Positions 38,934 to 50,874 of a stretch of 64,000 nucleotides of DNA are shown one piece after another (within the stretch, counting starts at the first letter, position 1; each line of letters starts with the position of its first letter). The notes under the pieces are model-generated. The model was not told the origin of the DNA, did not search any database, and worked only from the letters and a program-made list of their open reading frames with translations. This stretch comes from Mycobacterium sp. DL440 (lineage in GTDB: Bacteria; Actinomycetota; Actinomycetes; Mycobacteriales; Mycobacteriaceae), in contig NZ_CP050191.1 in the NCBI RefSeq assembly GCF_011745145.1, forward strand, positions 4,605,327 to 4,669,326. Direction: 5' to 3'. A program made the position numbers and the translations under genes.

Positions 38934-39928
38934 CCGTGACTCGTTTCAGGGCGGTTTTTGGGACCTGCTTCTGGGCTCGTCTCCCGGAGAGCTGCGAGCA
39001 CCCCCGCAGGCGCGTGAGCACGTTGGGCGGTGCGCAGTGAGTCGACCCGATATGCCTGGGCCAGTTGAGGATCCAATGCCCTTAGCGCATTCAGATGCGC
39101 GGTAACCGCGGCGGCGTCACCGCGCGCAACCGGCCCGGTCAACGCGGCCTGACCGCGTTGCAGCGCGTTCTCCAGCGCGGCCTGGGCCAGCGGGCCCACC
39201 ACACGTTCCGGCAGACCGCCGGGCGCATCGCCGACGAGTTCCTGGCCGAGCAGTTCCTGGCCGCGAAGCGAGGCACGCAAGATGTCGACCGCATCGAGCA
39301 CCAGGGTGACCAGGTGGTTGCCGGCATGCGCCAGCGCCGCGTGGTATTGCGTTCTGGCGTATTCGGGCACCCGGAACGGCTCGCCGCCGATCTCGAGCAC
39401 CAGCGACTGACCGATCGCATAACCGACTTCGTCGGCCGCGGTGACACCGAAACACGTATCGGCCAGCCGCGAGATGTCCTCGTCCGAGCCGGTGAATGTC
39501 ATCGCCGGATGGATCGCCAGCGGAATGCACCCCTGCTCGGTCAGCGGGGCCAGCACCGCGACCCCGTTGGCACCGGAGGTGTGCACCACGATCGTGCCGG
39601 GCCGCACCGCACCGGTGGCGGCCAGACCCGACACCAGAGATGTCAGCTCAGCGTCGGGGACCGCCAACAGCAAGAGTTCGGCCCGCTCCGCCACCTCGGG
39701 AACGGGAAGGACGGAGGTTTCGGGCAGCCGACGCTGCGCCCGCAGCCGCGACGCCTCGGATATCGCGCTGCACGCCACCACCACGTGTTCGACACGTTCC
39801 AGGGCATAGCCCAGCGCAGTGCCTACCCGGCCGGCGGAGATGATGCCGACGCTGAGCCTGGCCGGACGCAATCCCTCAGGAGGGGACCACCCGTTTGCAG
39901 GGGGCTGCTGCATCGCAGACGACCTCAC
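38930..39928 (-). CDS. Rossmann-fold DUF2520 protein of the pantothenate operon
   Basis: 332 residues: N-terminal NAD(P)-binding Rossmann fold with '[19 protein letters not shown]' (residues ~26-44), then an all-helical DUF2520 domain with '[20 protein letters not shown]' that resembles the dimerisation domain of ketopantoate reductases. Overlaps panC by four bases. The combination suggests a pantothenate-linked reductase, but this is inference; equivalent to M. tuberculosis Rv3603c. Confidence 0.75.
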   Translation of the reverse strand: MRSSAMQQPPANGWSPPEGLRPARLSVGIISAGRVGTALGYALERVEHVVVACSAISEASRLRAQRRLPETSVLPVPEVAERAELLLLAVPDAELTSLVSGLAATGAVRPGTIVVHTSGANGVAVLAPLTEQGCIPLAIHPAMTFTGSDEDISRLADTCFGVTAADEVGYAIGQSLVLEIGGEPFRVPEYARTQYHAALAHAGNHLVTLVLDAVDILRASLRGQELLGQELVGDAPGGLPERVVGPLAQAALENALQRGQAALTGPVARGDAAAVTAHLNALRALDPQLAQAYRVDSLRTAQRAHAPAGVLAALRETSPEAGPKNRPETSHG

Positions 39929-39993
39929 AGGTTGAAATGGTTTTACGTTCCAGTCCCGCGTTGCGGGTACCGGACGGTCGCCACGAGACTAGC

Positions 39994-41523
39994 TCACTCC
40001 TTGCGGCGCCTGCGACGCCCGCCTTCGGCGGGACCCGTCTGAAACCGTGCCAGCAGCTCGTTCACCGACTGCCCATCGGCATGGTGCCCGTTCGGCGGCT
40101 CGGGCTCGTCGTCGGTGCGGTGCCGCGATGCCCGTCGCGGCGGCTCGGGTGGTTGCGAGGACTCGGTGGCCAACGCCGGGGACGGCTGTGCCGGTGCGGG
40201 CAGGCCGGCGTCGGAAACCTCACCCGCGGCGGAGTGACGACCACGCGGCGGCTCGGGAGCCTGACCTGGTGACATCGCGGGCGCCGGAGTCGGCGCGGGC
40301 TCAAGTGCCGGCTCAGCTGCCGGAGCTGGTTCGGGCTTGGGCGCCGGAGCTGCGGTGGGTGTCGATTCTTGGGCGCGGCGCCGGCCGACGTACTCGTTTG
40401 CGGCGCCGTTCTGGGCTACCGGTGTAGCCCAGTTGCTGCCCGGTACGCCTGCGGGAATCCACTGTCCCTCGGCGGGTGCCGGTTCCCAACCCGTCGCCGC
40501 GGGTTCAGCGGCGGGCGCCGACGTGCTCGGGGGCTCGGGTTCCGGGGCTTCGATGGTGGGTGACGGCTGCATCGGCGGCATGGCCGGTGGCGGCGGGGGC
40601 GGCGCCCAGGTCGACGGAGGCTCGGGCTGCCGGCGGGCGGCCGGTGGCGGCTCGGGCCGGGGCTGCGGTTGGGGCTCAGGCCGAGGCCCGGATACCGGTT
40701 GCGGCTCAGGCCCGAACACCGGTTGCGGCTCGGGCCGGGGCTGCGGTTGGGACTCAGGCCGGGCAGCCGGTTGCGGCCCGGGCCGCGGCGATGCCTTGGG
40801 CTCCGGCTGGCGCGGGGTTTCTTGCTGGCGCGGCGGCTCCGGGCGCCGGCGACGACGCGGCTGCTCTCCGGCGGGCACTGGCCGCGAGGGCAGCCGGTGC
40901 ACGCCACCGGACGTCACCCAGTCGTTCTCCGGCGGATGCGGCTCCGCCGGGACATCGATGATCGGGCTTTCCTGGGTACGCGACATGCGGATGTCCGTGA
41001 CCTCGACGGGCGGCACGTCCAGACGGCTGGCGGTGACCCGGCCGGCGGTACGCACCGCGCTCTTGTCGGTCTCGATGGCTGGGCGGTGTACCAGGTCCGT
41101 GTCGAACAGGATCTCCAGATTCGCCCGCAATGCGGCCAGCTCGGAGCGCAGCGCGGCAACCTCGTCGGCGGCCTGGGCGCGCAGCTCCGAGGCCAGCTCG
41201 CGGCGCAACTGGGTTTCGACGGTCAGCTCGTACTCCCGCCGCGCCGAGATCTCGCGATCCAGCTGCAGGTCGTAGACGAACTTCAGATCGCGGGCCTTGG
41301 CCTGGTCCAGGTCACTCTGGCGCCGATAGATCACGGAGACGAAGGCCGCCACCACGGCGGCCCACAGGGCCAGGATGACAGCGAGTTTCAGCAACTCGAC
41401 ACGATCGGTGAACACCAATGCGGAACTGGCCAGAATGGCGAGCACCAGCAATACCGTTAAGAGCAGCCAGCCTGGCCTTCGGCCGCCGCGCCGTGGCCGA
41501 CCACCGCGGGGCAGAACGGTCAT
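39994..41523 (-). CDS. Membrane protein with coiled coil and proline-rich tail (Rv3604c type)
   Basis: 509 residues from ATG 41523. Two membrane helices (residues ~17-35 and ~42-62), a coiled-coil region (~70-135) rich in 'RREYELTVETQLRRELASELR'-like heptads, and a long disordered Pro/Gln/Glu/Ala-rich C-terminal half with repeated 'PQPxPRPEPQP' units. Matches the mycobacterial protein family between folK and panC genes. Function unknown; layout suggests a membrane scaffold. Confidence 0.7.
   Translation of the reverse strand: MTVLPRGGRPRRGGRRPGWLLLTVLLVLAILASSALVFTDRVELLKLAVILALWAAVVAAFVSVIYRRQSDLDQAKARDLKFVYDLQLDREISARREYELTVETQLRRELASELRAQAADEVAALRSELAALRANLEILFDTDLVHRPAIETDKSAVRTAGRVTASRLDVPPVEVTDIRMSRTQESPIIDVPAEPHPPENDWVTSGGVHRLPSRPVPAGEQPRRRRRPEPPRQQETPRQPEPKASPRPGPQPAARPESQPQPRPEPQPVFGPEPQPVSGPRPEPQPQPRPEPPPAARRQPEPPSTWAPPPPPPAMPPMQPSPTIEAPEPEPPSTSAPAAEPAATGWEPAPAEGQWIPAGVPGSNWATPVAQNGAANEYVGRRRAQESTPTAAPAPKPEPAPAAEPALEPAPTPAPAMSPGQAPEPPRGRHSAAGEVSDAGLPAPAQPSPALATESSQPPEPPRRASRHRTDDEPEPPNGHHADGQSVNELLARFQTGPAEGGRRRRRKE
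40645..40800. repeat. Repeats encoding the proline-rich tract
   Basis: Near-identical units such as GGCTCGGGCCGGGGCTGCGG occur at ~40649 and ~40727, with shorter 'ggttgcggctcaggcccg' variants between. They encode the Pro/Gln-rich repeats of the 39994-41523 protein. A substrate for slippage and strain-to-strain length variation rather than a mobile element. Confidence 0.6.
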
Positions 41524-41601
41524 GCGCCGACTGTACCCGTCAGAGGTCATCCAGCCTGGGGACCGCTGCGGCGATTCGGCCAACTACCTGGCTGAAATCG
41601 T

Positions 41602-42078
41602 TCACTCGGTCGCAGTATCTCCGTTGTCCGGCGGTTCCTCGGGAGACTTGCAGCAATGCTGTAGCCACACCGCCGCGACGATCAGCGCCAGGGCACTGAT
41701 CGCAGCCACCACCGCGCCGGGAGTGTCCTCGCCGGCGACCCTCAGGTCGCCGCGCCGGGGCAACAGGTACACCAGCACCCCGATCCACCAGCCCGCGGCG
41801 ATGGCGCCGACCCAGGCCGAGGCCTTGGCGATGACGACCGACCGGGCCACCGTGAGTGGGTGCAGGCGGCCCCCACCGACCCCGATCTGACCGTCGTTGA
41901 TCTTGGCCCGTACATAGAACGCCCAGCCCGCCTCGGCGATCGCAACCGCCAGCAGTGAGAGTCCGGTCCAGATGGTGAGCGGCGGGAACCACCGGTAGAG
42001 GCCACCGACCAGCAGGTAGCCGACGATGGCGACGACGACCACCGCGCCGGCCAGGTCGCGTTTGCGCGTCGGGCCCAT
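41602..42078 (-). CDS. DUF3180-family membrane protein
   Basis: 158 residues from ATG 42078, which overlaps the folK stop by one base. Four hydrophobic helices, e.g. residues ~8-26 and ~32-48, with 'RAKINDGQIGVGGGRLHPLTVARSVVIAKASAW' being the conserved middle; DUF3180 proteins are found beside folate genes in actinobacteria (Rv3605c). Function unknown. Confidence 0.75.
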   Translation of the reverse strand: MGPTRKRDLAGAVVVVAIVGYLLVGGLYRWFPPLTIWTGLSLLAVAIAEAGWAFYVRAKINDGQIGVGGGRLHPLTVARSVVIAKASAWVGAIAAGWWIGVLVYLLPRRGDLRVAGEDTPGAVVAAISALALIVAAVWLQHCCKSPEEPPDNGDTATE

Positions 42079-42614
42079 CAGTCGGCCACCGGTTCGGTGC
42101 GGAAGTCCAGCGCCAGATCGGTGCGCCTGACCCCGGCTCGTTCGGCCGGGTCGATCTCCTCCAGCAGGTGCGCGACCCGCCGGGTGCGGCCGATGACGGT
42201 CAGCGTGGCATCCGGATCCACCGCCAACCACGGGATCAGCACGAACGCGCGCAGATGAGCCAGCGGGTGCGGCAACGTCAGGTCGTCATCGCGGGACTGC
42301 ACCTCGACGTCACCGTCATGGCAGGTGACCAGGTCGACGTCGAGGGTGCGCGGGCCCCACCTCTGCTCCCGGACCCGGTCCGCGGCCGTTTCCAACTCCT
42401 GGCCGCGTCGCAGCCAGCCGTGTCCGTCGAGGCCCGGATCGTCGGCGAGCAGTACCGCGTTCAGGAACGGCGCCTGCTCGACTCCGCCCCAGGCGTCGGT
42501 CTCGAACACCGGCGACACCGCGCGGACCGCACTCCCGAAGCCGTCGACCACCGACTGCAACCGGGCCAGCCGGTCGCCGAGATTGGACCCGATCGACAGA
42601 ACGGTCGATGTCAC
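42078..42614 (-). CDS. folK: HPPK, 6-hydroxymethyldihydropterin pyrophosphokinase
   Basis: 178 residues from GTG 42614, overlapping the folB stop in GTGA. Signatures: '[18 protein letters not shown]' and '[15 protein letters not shown]' (the Asp pair binds magnesium), then '[18 protein letters not shown]'. Makes DHPPP for FolP. Frame opens upstream without conservation. Confidence 0.95.
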   Translation of the reverse strand: MTSTVLSIGSNLGDRLARLQSVVDGFGSAVRAVSPVFETDAWGGVEQAPFLNAVLLADDPGLDGHGWLRRGQELETAADRVREQRWGPRTLDVDLVTCHDGDVEVQSRDDDLTLPHPLAHLRAFVLIPWLAVDPDATLTVIGRTRRVAHLLEEIDPAERAGVRRTDLALDFRTEPVAD

Positions 42615-42985
42615 GTGGAGTTCCCCCGCCTCGATCGCCGGGCCACCACCGCGACATCGTCGAAGGTCAGCGGAATCGGGGCGCTCGGCTTGTGCACGAC
42701 GACCTCGACCGCATGCAGACGCTCGTCGGCCATGATGGCGTCGGCGATCTCGGCCGAGACCGTCTCGATCAAGTTCCGCGGCGGGCCCGCGACGATATCT
42801 GCTGCCCGCTGGGCCAGTGCGCCGTAGTCGAGTGTGTCGGCGAGATCGTCGGTGGCTGCCGCCCGGCGCAGGTCCACCCATGCCGTGATGTCGATGACGA
42901 AGTCCTGCCCGTCGCGGCGCTCATGGTCGAACACACCGTGATTGCCACGAACCCGTAAGCCGCGCAATTCAATTCGATCAGCCAA
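42611..42985 (-). CDS. folB: Dihydroneopterin aldolase
   Basis: 124 residues, using the TTG at 42985 (8-base overlap with folP); no ATG or GTG is available near the family start '[18 protein letters not shown]'. Contains '[12 protein letters not shown]' and a '[15 protein letters not shown]' segment; Lys in '[14 protein letters not shown]' is the catalytic Lys. Converts dihydroneopterin to hydroxymethyldihydropterin. Confidence 0.92.
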   Translation of the reverse strand: MADRIELRGLRVRGNHGVFDHERRDGQDFVIDITAWVDLRRAAATDDLADTLDYGALAQRAADIVAGPPRNLIETVSAEIADAIMADERLHAVEVVVHKPSAPIPLTFDDVAVVARRSRRGNST

Positions 42986-43835
42986 TCTGACCTCCAGATT
43001 CCCAGGCTTCCAGTACGGCGAGCGCGTCGACGGAGGCCACCACATCGTGCACCCGAACTCCCCAGGCCCCGCGCTGGGCCGCGAGCATCGAGATCACCGC
43101 GGTGGCGGTCTCACGGCCGTCCGGTGGGCGCGGGGTCCCGTCGGGCCCGGCCAGCAAGGCACCGAGGAAACGCTTGCGTGACGCACCGACCAACACGGGG
43201 ATCCCGGTCGCGATGAATTCGGGCAGCGCGTGCAGCAGGGCCCAATTGTCCTGCGCGGTCTTGGCGAATCCCAGACCCGGGTCGATGATCAGCCGCTCCG
43301 GGGCAACGCCCGCAGCGACCGCGGCGTCGACCGCGGTCAGCAGTTCGGCCCGAACCTCGGCCACCACATCGCCGTAACCCGGAGCGCGGTGCGGCCGCTC
43401 GGTGCCGACCGAACGCCAGTGCATCAGGATCCACGGCACTTTCGCCTCGGCGAGCAGCGGCGCCATGTTGGGGTCCGCCAGGCCGCCGGACACGTCGTTG
43501 ACGATCTGCGCGCCACTTTCCAGGGCCACCTTCGCCACATCGGCGTGCATGGTGTCGATGCTGACCGTGACGCCTTGGGAGGCAAGCGCTTCGATGACCG
43601 GAGCGACCCGGGCCGCCTCCACCGCAGGGTCGACGCGCACCGCACCGGGCCGGGTCGATTCCCCGCCGACGTCGATGATCGCGGCCCCGGCAGCGGCCAG
43701 CGCCAGCCCCTGTTCGACGGCGCGGTCGCGGTCGATGAACTTGCCGCCGTCGGAGAAGGAATCGTCGGTGACATTCACCACCCCCATGACCTGCACGCGC
43801 GTTCCGCGAGGGACCATCGGCCTGGCTGGGTTCAC
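42978..43835 (-). CDS. folP: Dihydropteroate synthase
   Basis: 285 residues from GTG 43835, overlapping the folE stop in GTGA. TIM barrel with '[18 protein letters not shown]', '[11 protein letters not shown]' and '[13 protein letters not shown]', the pterin and sulfonamide-sensitive loops. Condenses DHPPP with p-aminobenzoate. The second gene of the folate set. Confidence 0.96.
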   Translation of the reverse strand: MNPARPMVPRGTRVQVMGVVNVTDDSFSDGGKFIDRDRAVEQGLALAAAGAAIIDVGGESTRPGAVRVDPAVEAARVAPVIEALASQGVTVSIDTMHADVAKVALESGAQIVNDVSGGLADPNMAPLLAEAKVPWILMHWRSVGTERPHRAPGYGDVVAEVRAELLTAVDAAVAAGVAPERLIIDPGLGFAKTAQDNWALLHALPEFIATGIPVLVGASRKRFLGALLAGPDGTPRPPDGRETATAVISMLAAQRGAWGVRVHDVVASVDALAVLEAWESGGQIG

Positions 43836-44449
43836 TTCCGCAGGATCAGTTCCAGCGCCTCGGCCCGAGAAGCCTTGTCGGTCTTGAACTGTCCCCGCAC
43901 CGCGGAGGTGGTGGTGACCGCGCCCGGCTTGCGGACGCCGCGCATGGCCATGCACAGGTGCTCGGCCTCGATCACCACGATGGCTCCGCGCGGATCGAGC
44001 TTGCGCATCATCGCGTCGGCGATCTGCGCCGTCAGGCGTTCCTGCACCTGCGGACGCTTGGAGTACAGGTCGACCAGCCGGGCGATCTTCGACAGACCGG
44101 TCACCCGGCCGTCCACCCCGGGGATGTATCCGACGTGGGCCACCCCGTGGAACGACACCAGGTGATGCTCACAGGTGGAGTACAACGGGATCGACTTGAC
44201 CAAGACGAGCTCGTCGTGTTCCTCGTCGAAGGTGGTGTTGAGCACCGCGTCCGGGTCGGTGTAGAGACCGGCCATCAGTTCCTTGTACGCACGCGCCACG
44301 CGGGCCGGGGTATCCAGCAGACCCTGACGGTCGGGGTCCTCACCGATGGCGATCAGCAGCTCACGCACGGCCGCCTCGGCGCGCGGTTGGTCGAACACCC
44401 GCGTGGCCGTATCGGTGTTGTTGTGATGCTCGCGCAGCGACTGCGCCAT
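43832..44449 (-). CDS. folE: GTP cyclohydrolase I
   Basis: 205 residues from ATG 44449. Zinc ligands sit in '[10 protein letters not shown]' (Cys, His) and '[16 protein letters not shown]' (Cys). Catalyses GTP to dihydroneopterin triphosphate. Follows ftsH by 19 bases; the series folE-folP-folB-folK is then contiguous and coupled. A zinc enzyme; no zinc-independent FolE2 is seen in this window. Confidence 0.95.
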   Translation of the reverse strand: MAQSLREHHNNTDTATRVFDQPRAEAAVRELLIAIGEDPDRQGLLDTPARVARAYKELMAGLYTDPDAVLNTTFDEEHDELVLVKSIPLYSTCEHHLVSFHGVAHVGYIPGVDGRVTGLSKIARLVDLYSKRPQVQERLTAQIADAMMRKLDPRGAIVVIEAEHLCMAMRGVRKPGAVTTTSAVRGQFKTDKASRAEALELILRK

Positions 44450-44468
44450 CGAAGCCTCCGTTCTCGGA

Positions 44469-46769
<2,301 letters not shown>

Positions 46770-46931
46770 CGATCACTCGGCCGAGTTCGGCCCGGTCCTT
46801 CCAACGTGCGCAGTTGAGACATTCAAGGCTACCGCTTGACCAACGTCCGGCAGTTCCCGACGGTATCTAGCCGACGGCGGGCCGCTGTGCTTGGGTGAGA
46901 TCGTGCTCACTTCTGCCGAATTGCTCCTCGC

Positions 46932-47852
46932 GTGCGCGTGACCCAACGGTTGGTCGACACCAATGGCGTGACGCTGAAGGTGACCGAGGCGGGTGAGCAC
47001 GGAAATCCGGTGGTGGTGCTGGCCCACGGGTTCCCGGAGCTGGCCTACTCATGGCGGCACCAGATCCCCGTGCTTGCGGCCGCCGGCTATCACGTCCTGG
47101 CCCCTGACCAGCGGGGTTACGGTGGCTCATCACGGCCCGAGGCCATCGATGCCTTTAACATCGTGGAGCTGACCGCCGACATCGCGGGGTTGCTCGATGA
47201 TGTCGGCGCCGCGCAGGCGGTGCTCATCGGTCACGACTGGGGCTCGCCCGTCGTCACCAACTTTCCGTTGTTCTTCCCTGATCGGGTCGCGGCGGTGGCC
47301 GCGCTGAGCGTGCCCCCGGTCCCCCGGGCATCCGGGCCGCCGACGCAGATCTGGCGCAAGATCGTCGGGGACAACTTCTTCTACATCCTGTACTTCCAAG
47401 AGCCCGGCGTCGCCGACACCGCACTGGGCGCCGATGTCCGTCAGTCGCTGCGCCGCATGATCGCGATGGAAGGCATCAGCGCTCCCCCGGACAGCCTGTC
47501 GGATCGACCGCTGCCGCCACTGCCGGACTGGATCACCGCCGACGAGTTCGAGCGTTACGTGCAGGCCTACGCCGAGACCGGCTTCACCGGGCCGCTGAAC
47601 TGGTACCGCAACTTCGACCGGAACTGGGAGCTCACCGCGAGCACTCCCGCATCGGCTATCACGGTCCCGATGCTGTTCGTCGCCGGCACCGCCGACCCGG
47701 TGCTGGGCTTCACGCCGCGCGACCGGGTGCGTGACGTGGCCACCGGTGACTACCGCGAGGTACTGCTCGACGGCGCCGGACACTGGCTGCAGCAGGAACG
47801 TCCCGATGAGGTGAACAAAGTGCTGTTGGAGTTCCTGGAGGGCCTGAAGTGA
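46932..47852 (+). CDS. ephA: Epoxide hydrolase, EphA-like
   Basis: 306 residues with the alpha/beta hydrolase epoxide hydrolase hallmarks: HGFPELAYSWRHQ (HGxP), GHDWGSPV (nucleophile Asp), and 'GAGHWLQQERPDEV' (catalytic His). The start is GTG 46932, just upstream of 'VTQRLVDTNGV'. Close to M. tuberculosis EphA (Rv3617) by position and sequence. Followed by a coupled oxidoreductase gene (four-base overlap). Confidence 0.88.
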   Translation: MRVTQRLVDTNGVTLKVTEAGEHGNPVVVLAHGFPELAYSWRHQIPVLAAAGYHVLAPDQRGYGGSSRPEAIDAFNIVELTADIAGLLDDVGAAQAVLIGHDWGSPVVTNFPLFFPDRVAAVAALSVPPVPRASGPPTQIWRKIVGDNFFYILYFQEPGVADTALGADVRQSLRRMIAMEGISAPPDSLSDRPLPPLPDWITADEFERYVQAYAETGFTGPLNWYRNFDRNWELTASTPASAITVPMLFVAGTADPVLGFTPRDRVRDVATGDYREVLLDGAGHWLQQERPDEVNKVLLEFLEGLK

Positions 47853-49033
47853 GTCCGTTGAATTTCGGCGTCTTCATCACGCCGTTTCACCCGGTCGGCC
47901 AATCCCCGACCACCGCACTGCAATACGACATGGACCGGGTCGAGGCGCTGGACCGGCTGGGCTACGACGAGGCCTGGTTCGGCGAACATCACTCCGGCGG
48001 TTACGAACTCATCGCCTGCCCGGAGGTGTTCATCGCCGCCGCCGCCGAACGGACCAGGCACATCCGGTTGGGCACCGGCGTGGTGTCCCTGCCGTACCAC
48101 CACCCGCTGATGGTGGCCGACCGGTGGGTGCTGCTCGACCACCTGACCCGCGGCCGGGTGGTGTTCGGAACCGGGCCGGGTGCGCTGCCGTCGGATGCCT
48201 ACATGATGGGCATCGACCCGGTGGATCAGCGGCCGATGATGCAGGAATCCCTCGAGGCGATCCTGGCGCTGTTCCGCGCCGCACCCGACGAACGGATCAG
48301 CCGCGAGACCGACTGGTTCACCCTGCGCGACGCGGCACTGCACATCCGCCCGTACACCTGGCCGTATCCCGAGATATCGACTGCGGCAATGATTTCCCCG
48401 TCGGGCCCGCGGTTGGCCGGGGCGTTGGGCACCTCGCTGCTCTCGCTGTCGATGTCGGTGCCCGGCGGCTACGCGGCCATCGAGACCACCTGGGACACCG
48501 TGCGCGAGCAGGCCGCCAAATCCGATCGGCCCGAACCGGACCGGCAGAACTGGCGGGTGCTCGGGGTCATCCACCTCGCCGACACCCGCGAACAAGCCAT
48601 TGAGGACTGCACCTACGGCCTGCAGGATTTCGCCAACTACTTCGGCGCGGCCGGTTTCGTCCCGTTGTCCGAGAAAACCGAGGCAGCCGGTTCCGCATAC
48701 GAGTTCGTGGAAAACTATGCCTCCAAAGGCAATTGCTGTATCGGCACGACCGCCGATGCAATCGCCTACATCCAGGACCTGCTCGACCGCTCCGGCGGGT
48801 TCGGCACCCTCCTGCTTCTCGGCCACGACTGGGCGCCGCCGGCCGCCACGTTCCATTCCTACGAACTGTTCGCCCGCGAGGTGATCCCACATTTCAAGGG
48901 TCAGCTCACGGCGGCGCGGGCCTCGCACGACTGGGCCAAGGGCATGCGAGATCAACTGCTGGGCCGCGCCGGGCAGGCGATCGTCAACGCGATCACCGAA
49001 CACACTTCGGAAAGCAACGAGGGGAAGAGTTGA
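47849..49033 (+). CDS. LLM-class flavin-dependent oxidoreductase
   Basis: 394 residues of the luciferase-like TIM barrel: 'MDRVEALDRLGYDEAWFGEHHSGGYE' near residue 35, 'GTGVVSLPYHHPL' and 'VVFGTGPGALPSDAYMMG'. Uses reduced FMN for oxygenation; the substrate is not evident. Overlaps ephA (ATGA-type) and the next dehydrogenase (TGATG), so the three genes form one operon, as at Rv3617-Rv3618. Confidence 0.85.
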   Translation: MSPLNFGVFITPFHPVGQSPTTALQYDMDRVEALDRLGYDEAWFGEHHSGGYELIACPEVFIAAAAERTRHIRLGTGVVSLPYHHPLMVADRWVLLDHLTRGRVVFGTGPGALPSDAYMMGIDPVDQRPMMQESLEAILALFRAAPDERISRETDWFTLRDAALHIRPYTWPYPEISTAAMISPSGPRLAGALGTSLLSLSMSVPGGYAAIETTWDTVREQAAKSDRPEPDRQNWRVLGVIHLADTREQAIEDCTYGLQDFANYFGAAGFVPLSEKTEAAGSAYEFVENYASKGNCCIGTTADAIAYIQDLLDRSGGFGTLLLLGHDWAPPAATFHSYELFAREVIPHFKGQLTAARASHDWAKGMRDQLLGRAGQAIVNAITEHTSESNEGKS

Positions 49034-50043
49034 TGCGCGCCGCGGTCCTGCGTGACGGCCGGATGATCGTCCGTGATGACGTGCCCGAACCGGTGCCCGG
49101 CCCGGGGCAGGTGCTGGTCGAGGTGAAGGCCTGCGGAATCTGCGGGTCCGACCTGCATTTCGCCGCCCACGGCGCCGACATGCTGGCCGCGGGCGCCGAC
49201 CTGGAGGGTGTGCCCGATATGGACATCGACCTGGCCGGCGATGTCTTCATGGGGCATGAGTTCAGCGCCGAGATCCTCGACGCCGGACCGGGAACCGAGG
49301 CACCCGCCCCCGGGACACTGGTGACCTCGGTGCCGGTGCTGATCTCGGCCGGCGGGATCGCGCCGATCGTGTACAGCAACACCACCGTCGGCGGGTATGC
49401 CGAGCGGATGCTGCTCTCCGCCCCGCTACTACTGCCGGTACCCAACGGTCTGAGCGCCGCACAGGCCGCGCTCACCGAACCGATGGCCGTCGGCCTGCAT
49501 GCGGTCAACGCATCGCGCATCGAACCCGGCGAAACGGCACTCGTCGTCGGCTGCGGCCCCGTCGGCGTCGCGATCATCGCGGCACTGAAACTCCGGGGCG
49601 TGGAAACCATTGTGGCGTCGGACTTCTCCCCCACCCGCCGCGAACTCGCTGCCACCATGGGCGCCCACATCACACTGGATCCGGCCGCGGATTCACCCTT
49701 CCATCAGTGCCAACCCACGGTGGTCTTCGAGGCGGTCGGCGCGCCCGGGATCATCGACGACGTGCTGCGCCGCTCGCCCCCGGGCGCCCGTCTCGTGGTG
49801 GCCGGGGTCTGCATGCAGCCCGACACGGTGCATCCGTTCTACGCGATCACCAAACAGATCAGCATCCAGTTCGTCTTCGGCTACGACCCGACCGAGTTCG
49901 CGAACTCGCTGCGTGCCATCGCCGAGGGGGAAATCGACGTCGTGCCGATGATCACCGGGACCGTGAAGCTCGACGGGGTAGACGGCGCATTCGACGAACT
50001 CGCCTCCCCCGACCGGCACTGCAAGGTCCTGGTGACTCCGTGA
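49033..50043 (+). CDS. Medium-chain zinc-type alcohol dehydrogenase lacking the structural zinc lobe
   Basis: 336 residues from ATG 49033. N-terminal GroES-like domain with 'KACGICGSDLH' (catalytic zinc Cys) and 'MGHEFSAEIL' (His-Glu), then Rossmann domain 'ALVVGCGPVGVAIIAA'. The region that usually carries the four structural-zinc cysteines is replaced by 'TSVPVLISAGG', so only the catalytic zinc site remains. Third gene of the ephA-LLM operon. Substrate unknown. Confidence 0.85.
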   Translation: MRAAVLRDGRMIVRDDVPEPVPGPGQVLVEVKACGICGSDLHFAAHGADMLAAGADLEGVPDMDIDLAGDVFMGHEFSAEILDAGPGTEAPAPGTLVTSVPVLISAGGIAPIVYSNTTVGGYAERMLLSAPLLLPVPNGLSAAQAALTEPMAVGLHAVNASRIEPGETALVVGCGPVGVAIIAALKLRGVETIVASDFSPTRRELAATMGAHITLDPAADSPFHQCQPTVVFEAVGAPGIIDDVLRRSPPGARLVVAGVCMQPDTVHPFYAITKQISIQFVFGYDPTEFANSLRAIAEGEIDVVPMITGTVKLDGVDGAFDELASPDRHCKVLVTP

Positions 50044-50064
50044 CGTCCCGGTAGGGTTTCAGTC

Positions 50065-50790
50065 ATGCCGATCGCCGGGAATGTGAAATTGCGGGTACTC
50101 GGCGTTGCCACGGCGGGATTGATCGCCGTCAGCGCAAGCGCGTGCGATGCGACCTCAGGCCCCGCCGCGGGCGCACCGGACGGCGCCCGGCAGGTGACCG
50201 TCGTCGGATCCGGCCAGGTGCAGGGCGTGCCGGACACCCTGACCGCCGACGTGGCGATGGAGTTCACCGCGCCAGACGTGTCCGACGCCCTCAACCAGTC
50301 CAGCCAACGGCAGCAGGCCGTGATCGATGCGCTGGTCGGATCGGGCATCGACCGCAAGGACATCAGTACCACCCAGGTCAGCGTGCAACCGCAATTCACC
50401 GACAGCAAGATCTCGGGCTACCGGGCCAGCAATGCGATCAAGGTCAAGATCCGCGACACCGCCAAGGCGTCGGCGACCCTGGCCTTGATCGCCAGCACCG
50501 GAGGGGATGCCACCCGCATCAACTCGGTCGACTATTCGATCGAAGACGACTCAGACCTAGTGCGTGACGCTCGCGCCCGGGCATTCGACGACGCCAAGAA
50601 CCGCGCCGAGCAGTACGCCGGATTGTCCGGACTGCACCTGGGCAAGGTGATCTCGATTTCCGAACAGACCGGTGGCTCGACCCCGCCCACACCCACCCCG
50701 ATGCCGCGGGCGGCGATGCAGGCCGTCCCGCTGGAACCCGGTCAGCAGACGGTGGACTTCTCGGTGACGGTGATCTGGGAGCTCACCTAG
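50065..50790 (+). CDS. SIMPL (DUF541) domain exported protein
   Basis: 241 residues: signal peptide with a cysteine (Cys27) that could be a lipobox end, followed by a SIMPL domain with 'VTVVGSGQVQGVPDTLTADV', 'GSGIDRKDISTTQVSVQPQF' and 'ARARAFDDAKNRAEQYAGLSG', matching the OmpA-like BP26/SIMPL family. Separate from the upstream dehydrogenase by 21 bases. Function in mycobacteria unclear. Confidence 0.78.
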   Translation: MPIAGNVKLRVLGVATAGLIAVSASACDATSGPAAGAPDGARQVTVVGSGQVQGVPDTLTADVAMEFTAPDVSDALNQSSQRQQAVIDALVGSGIDRKDISTTQVSVQPQFTDSKISGYRASNAIKVKIRDTAKASATLALIASTGGDATRINSVDYSIEDDSDLVRDARARAFDDAKNRAEQYAGLSGLHLGKVISISEQTGGSTPPTPTPMPRAAMQAVPLEPGQQTVDFSVTVIWELT

Positions 50791-50802
50791 CCGGCTCACC
50801 CC

Positions 50803-50865
50803 CGCCGAAACCGCATTCCGGCAGCGAAAGTGCGAGTAAGGCACTGCTGGAATGCCATTTCGGCG
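50803..50865. repeat. 22-nt inverted repeat between convergent genes
   Basis: Arms at 50803-50824 and 50844-50865 match at about 18 of 21 central positions (GCCGAAA..GCATTCC.GCAG), separated by a 19-nt loop. It lies in the 84-base space between the convergent SIMPL and molybdopterin genes, so it may act as a bidirectional terminator. Confidence 0.6.
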
Positions 50866-50874
50866 CAAAGGGGC

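Noticed and set aside
40645..40800. Regular repeats that could be mistaken for a CRISPR array
   Set aside because: Units are unequal, lie in frame within a coding region and encode Pro/Gln-rich protein; no spacers or cas genes.
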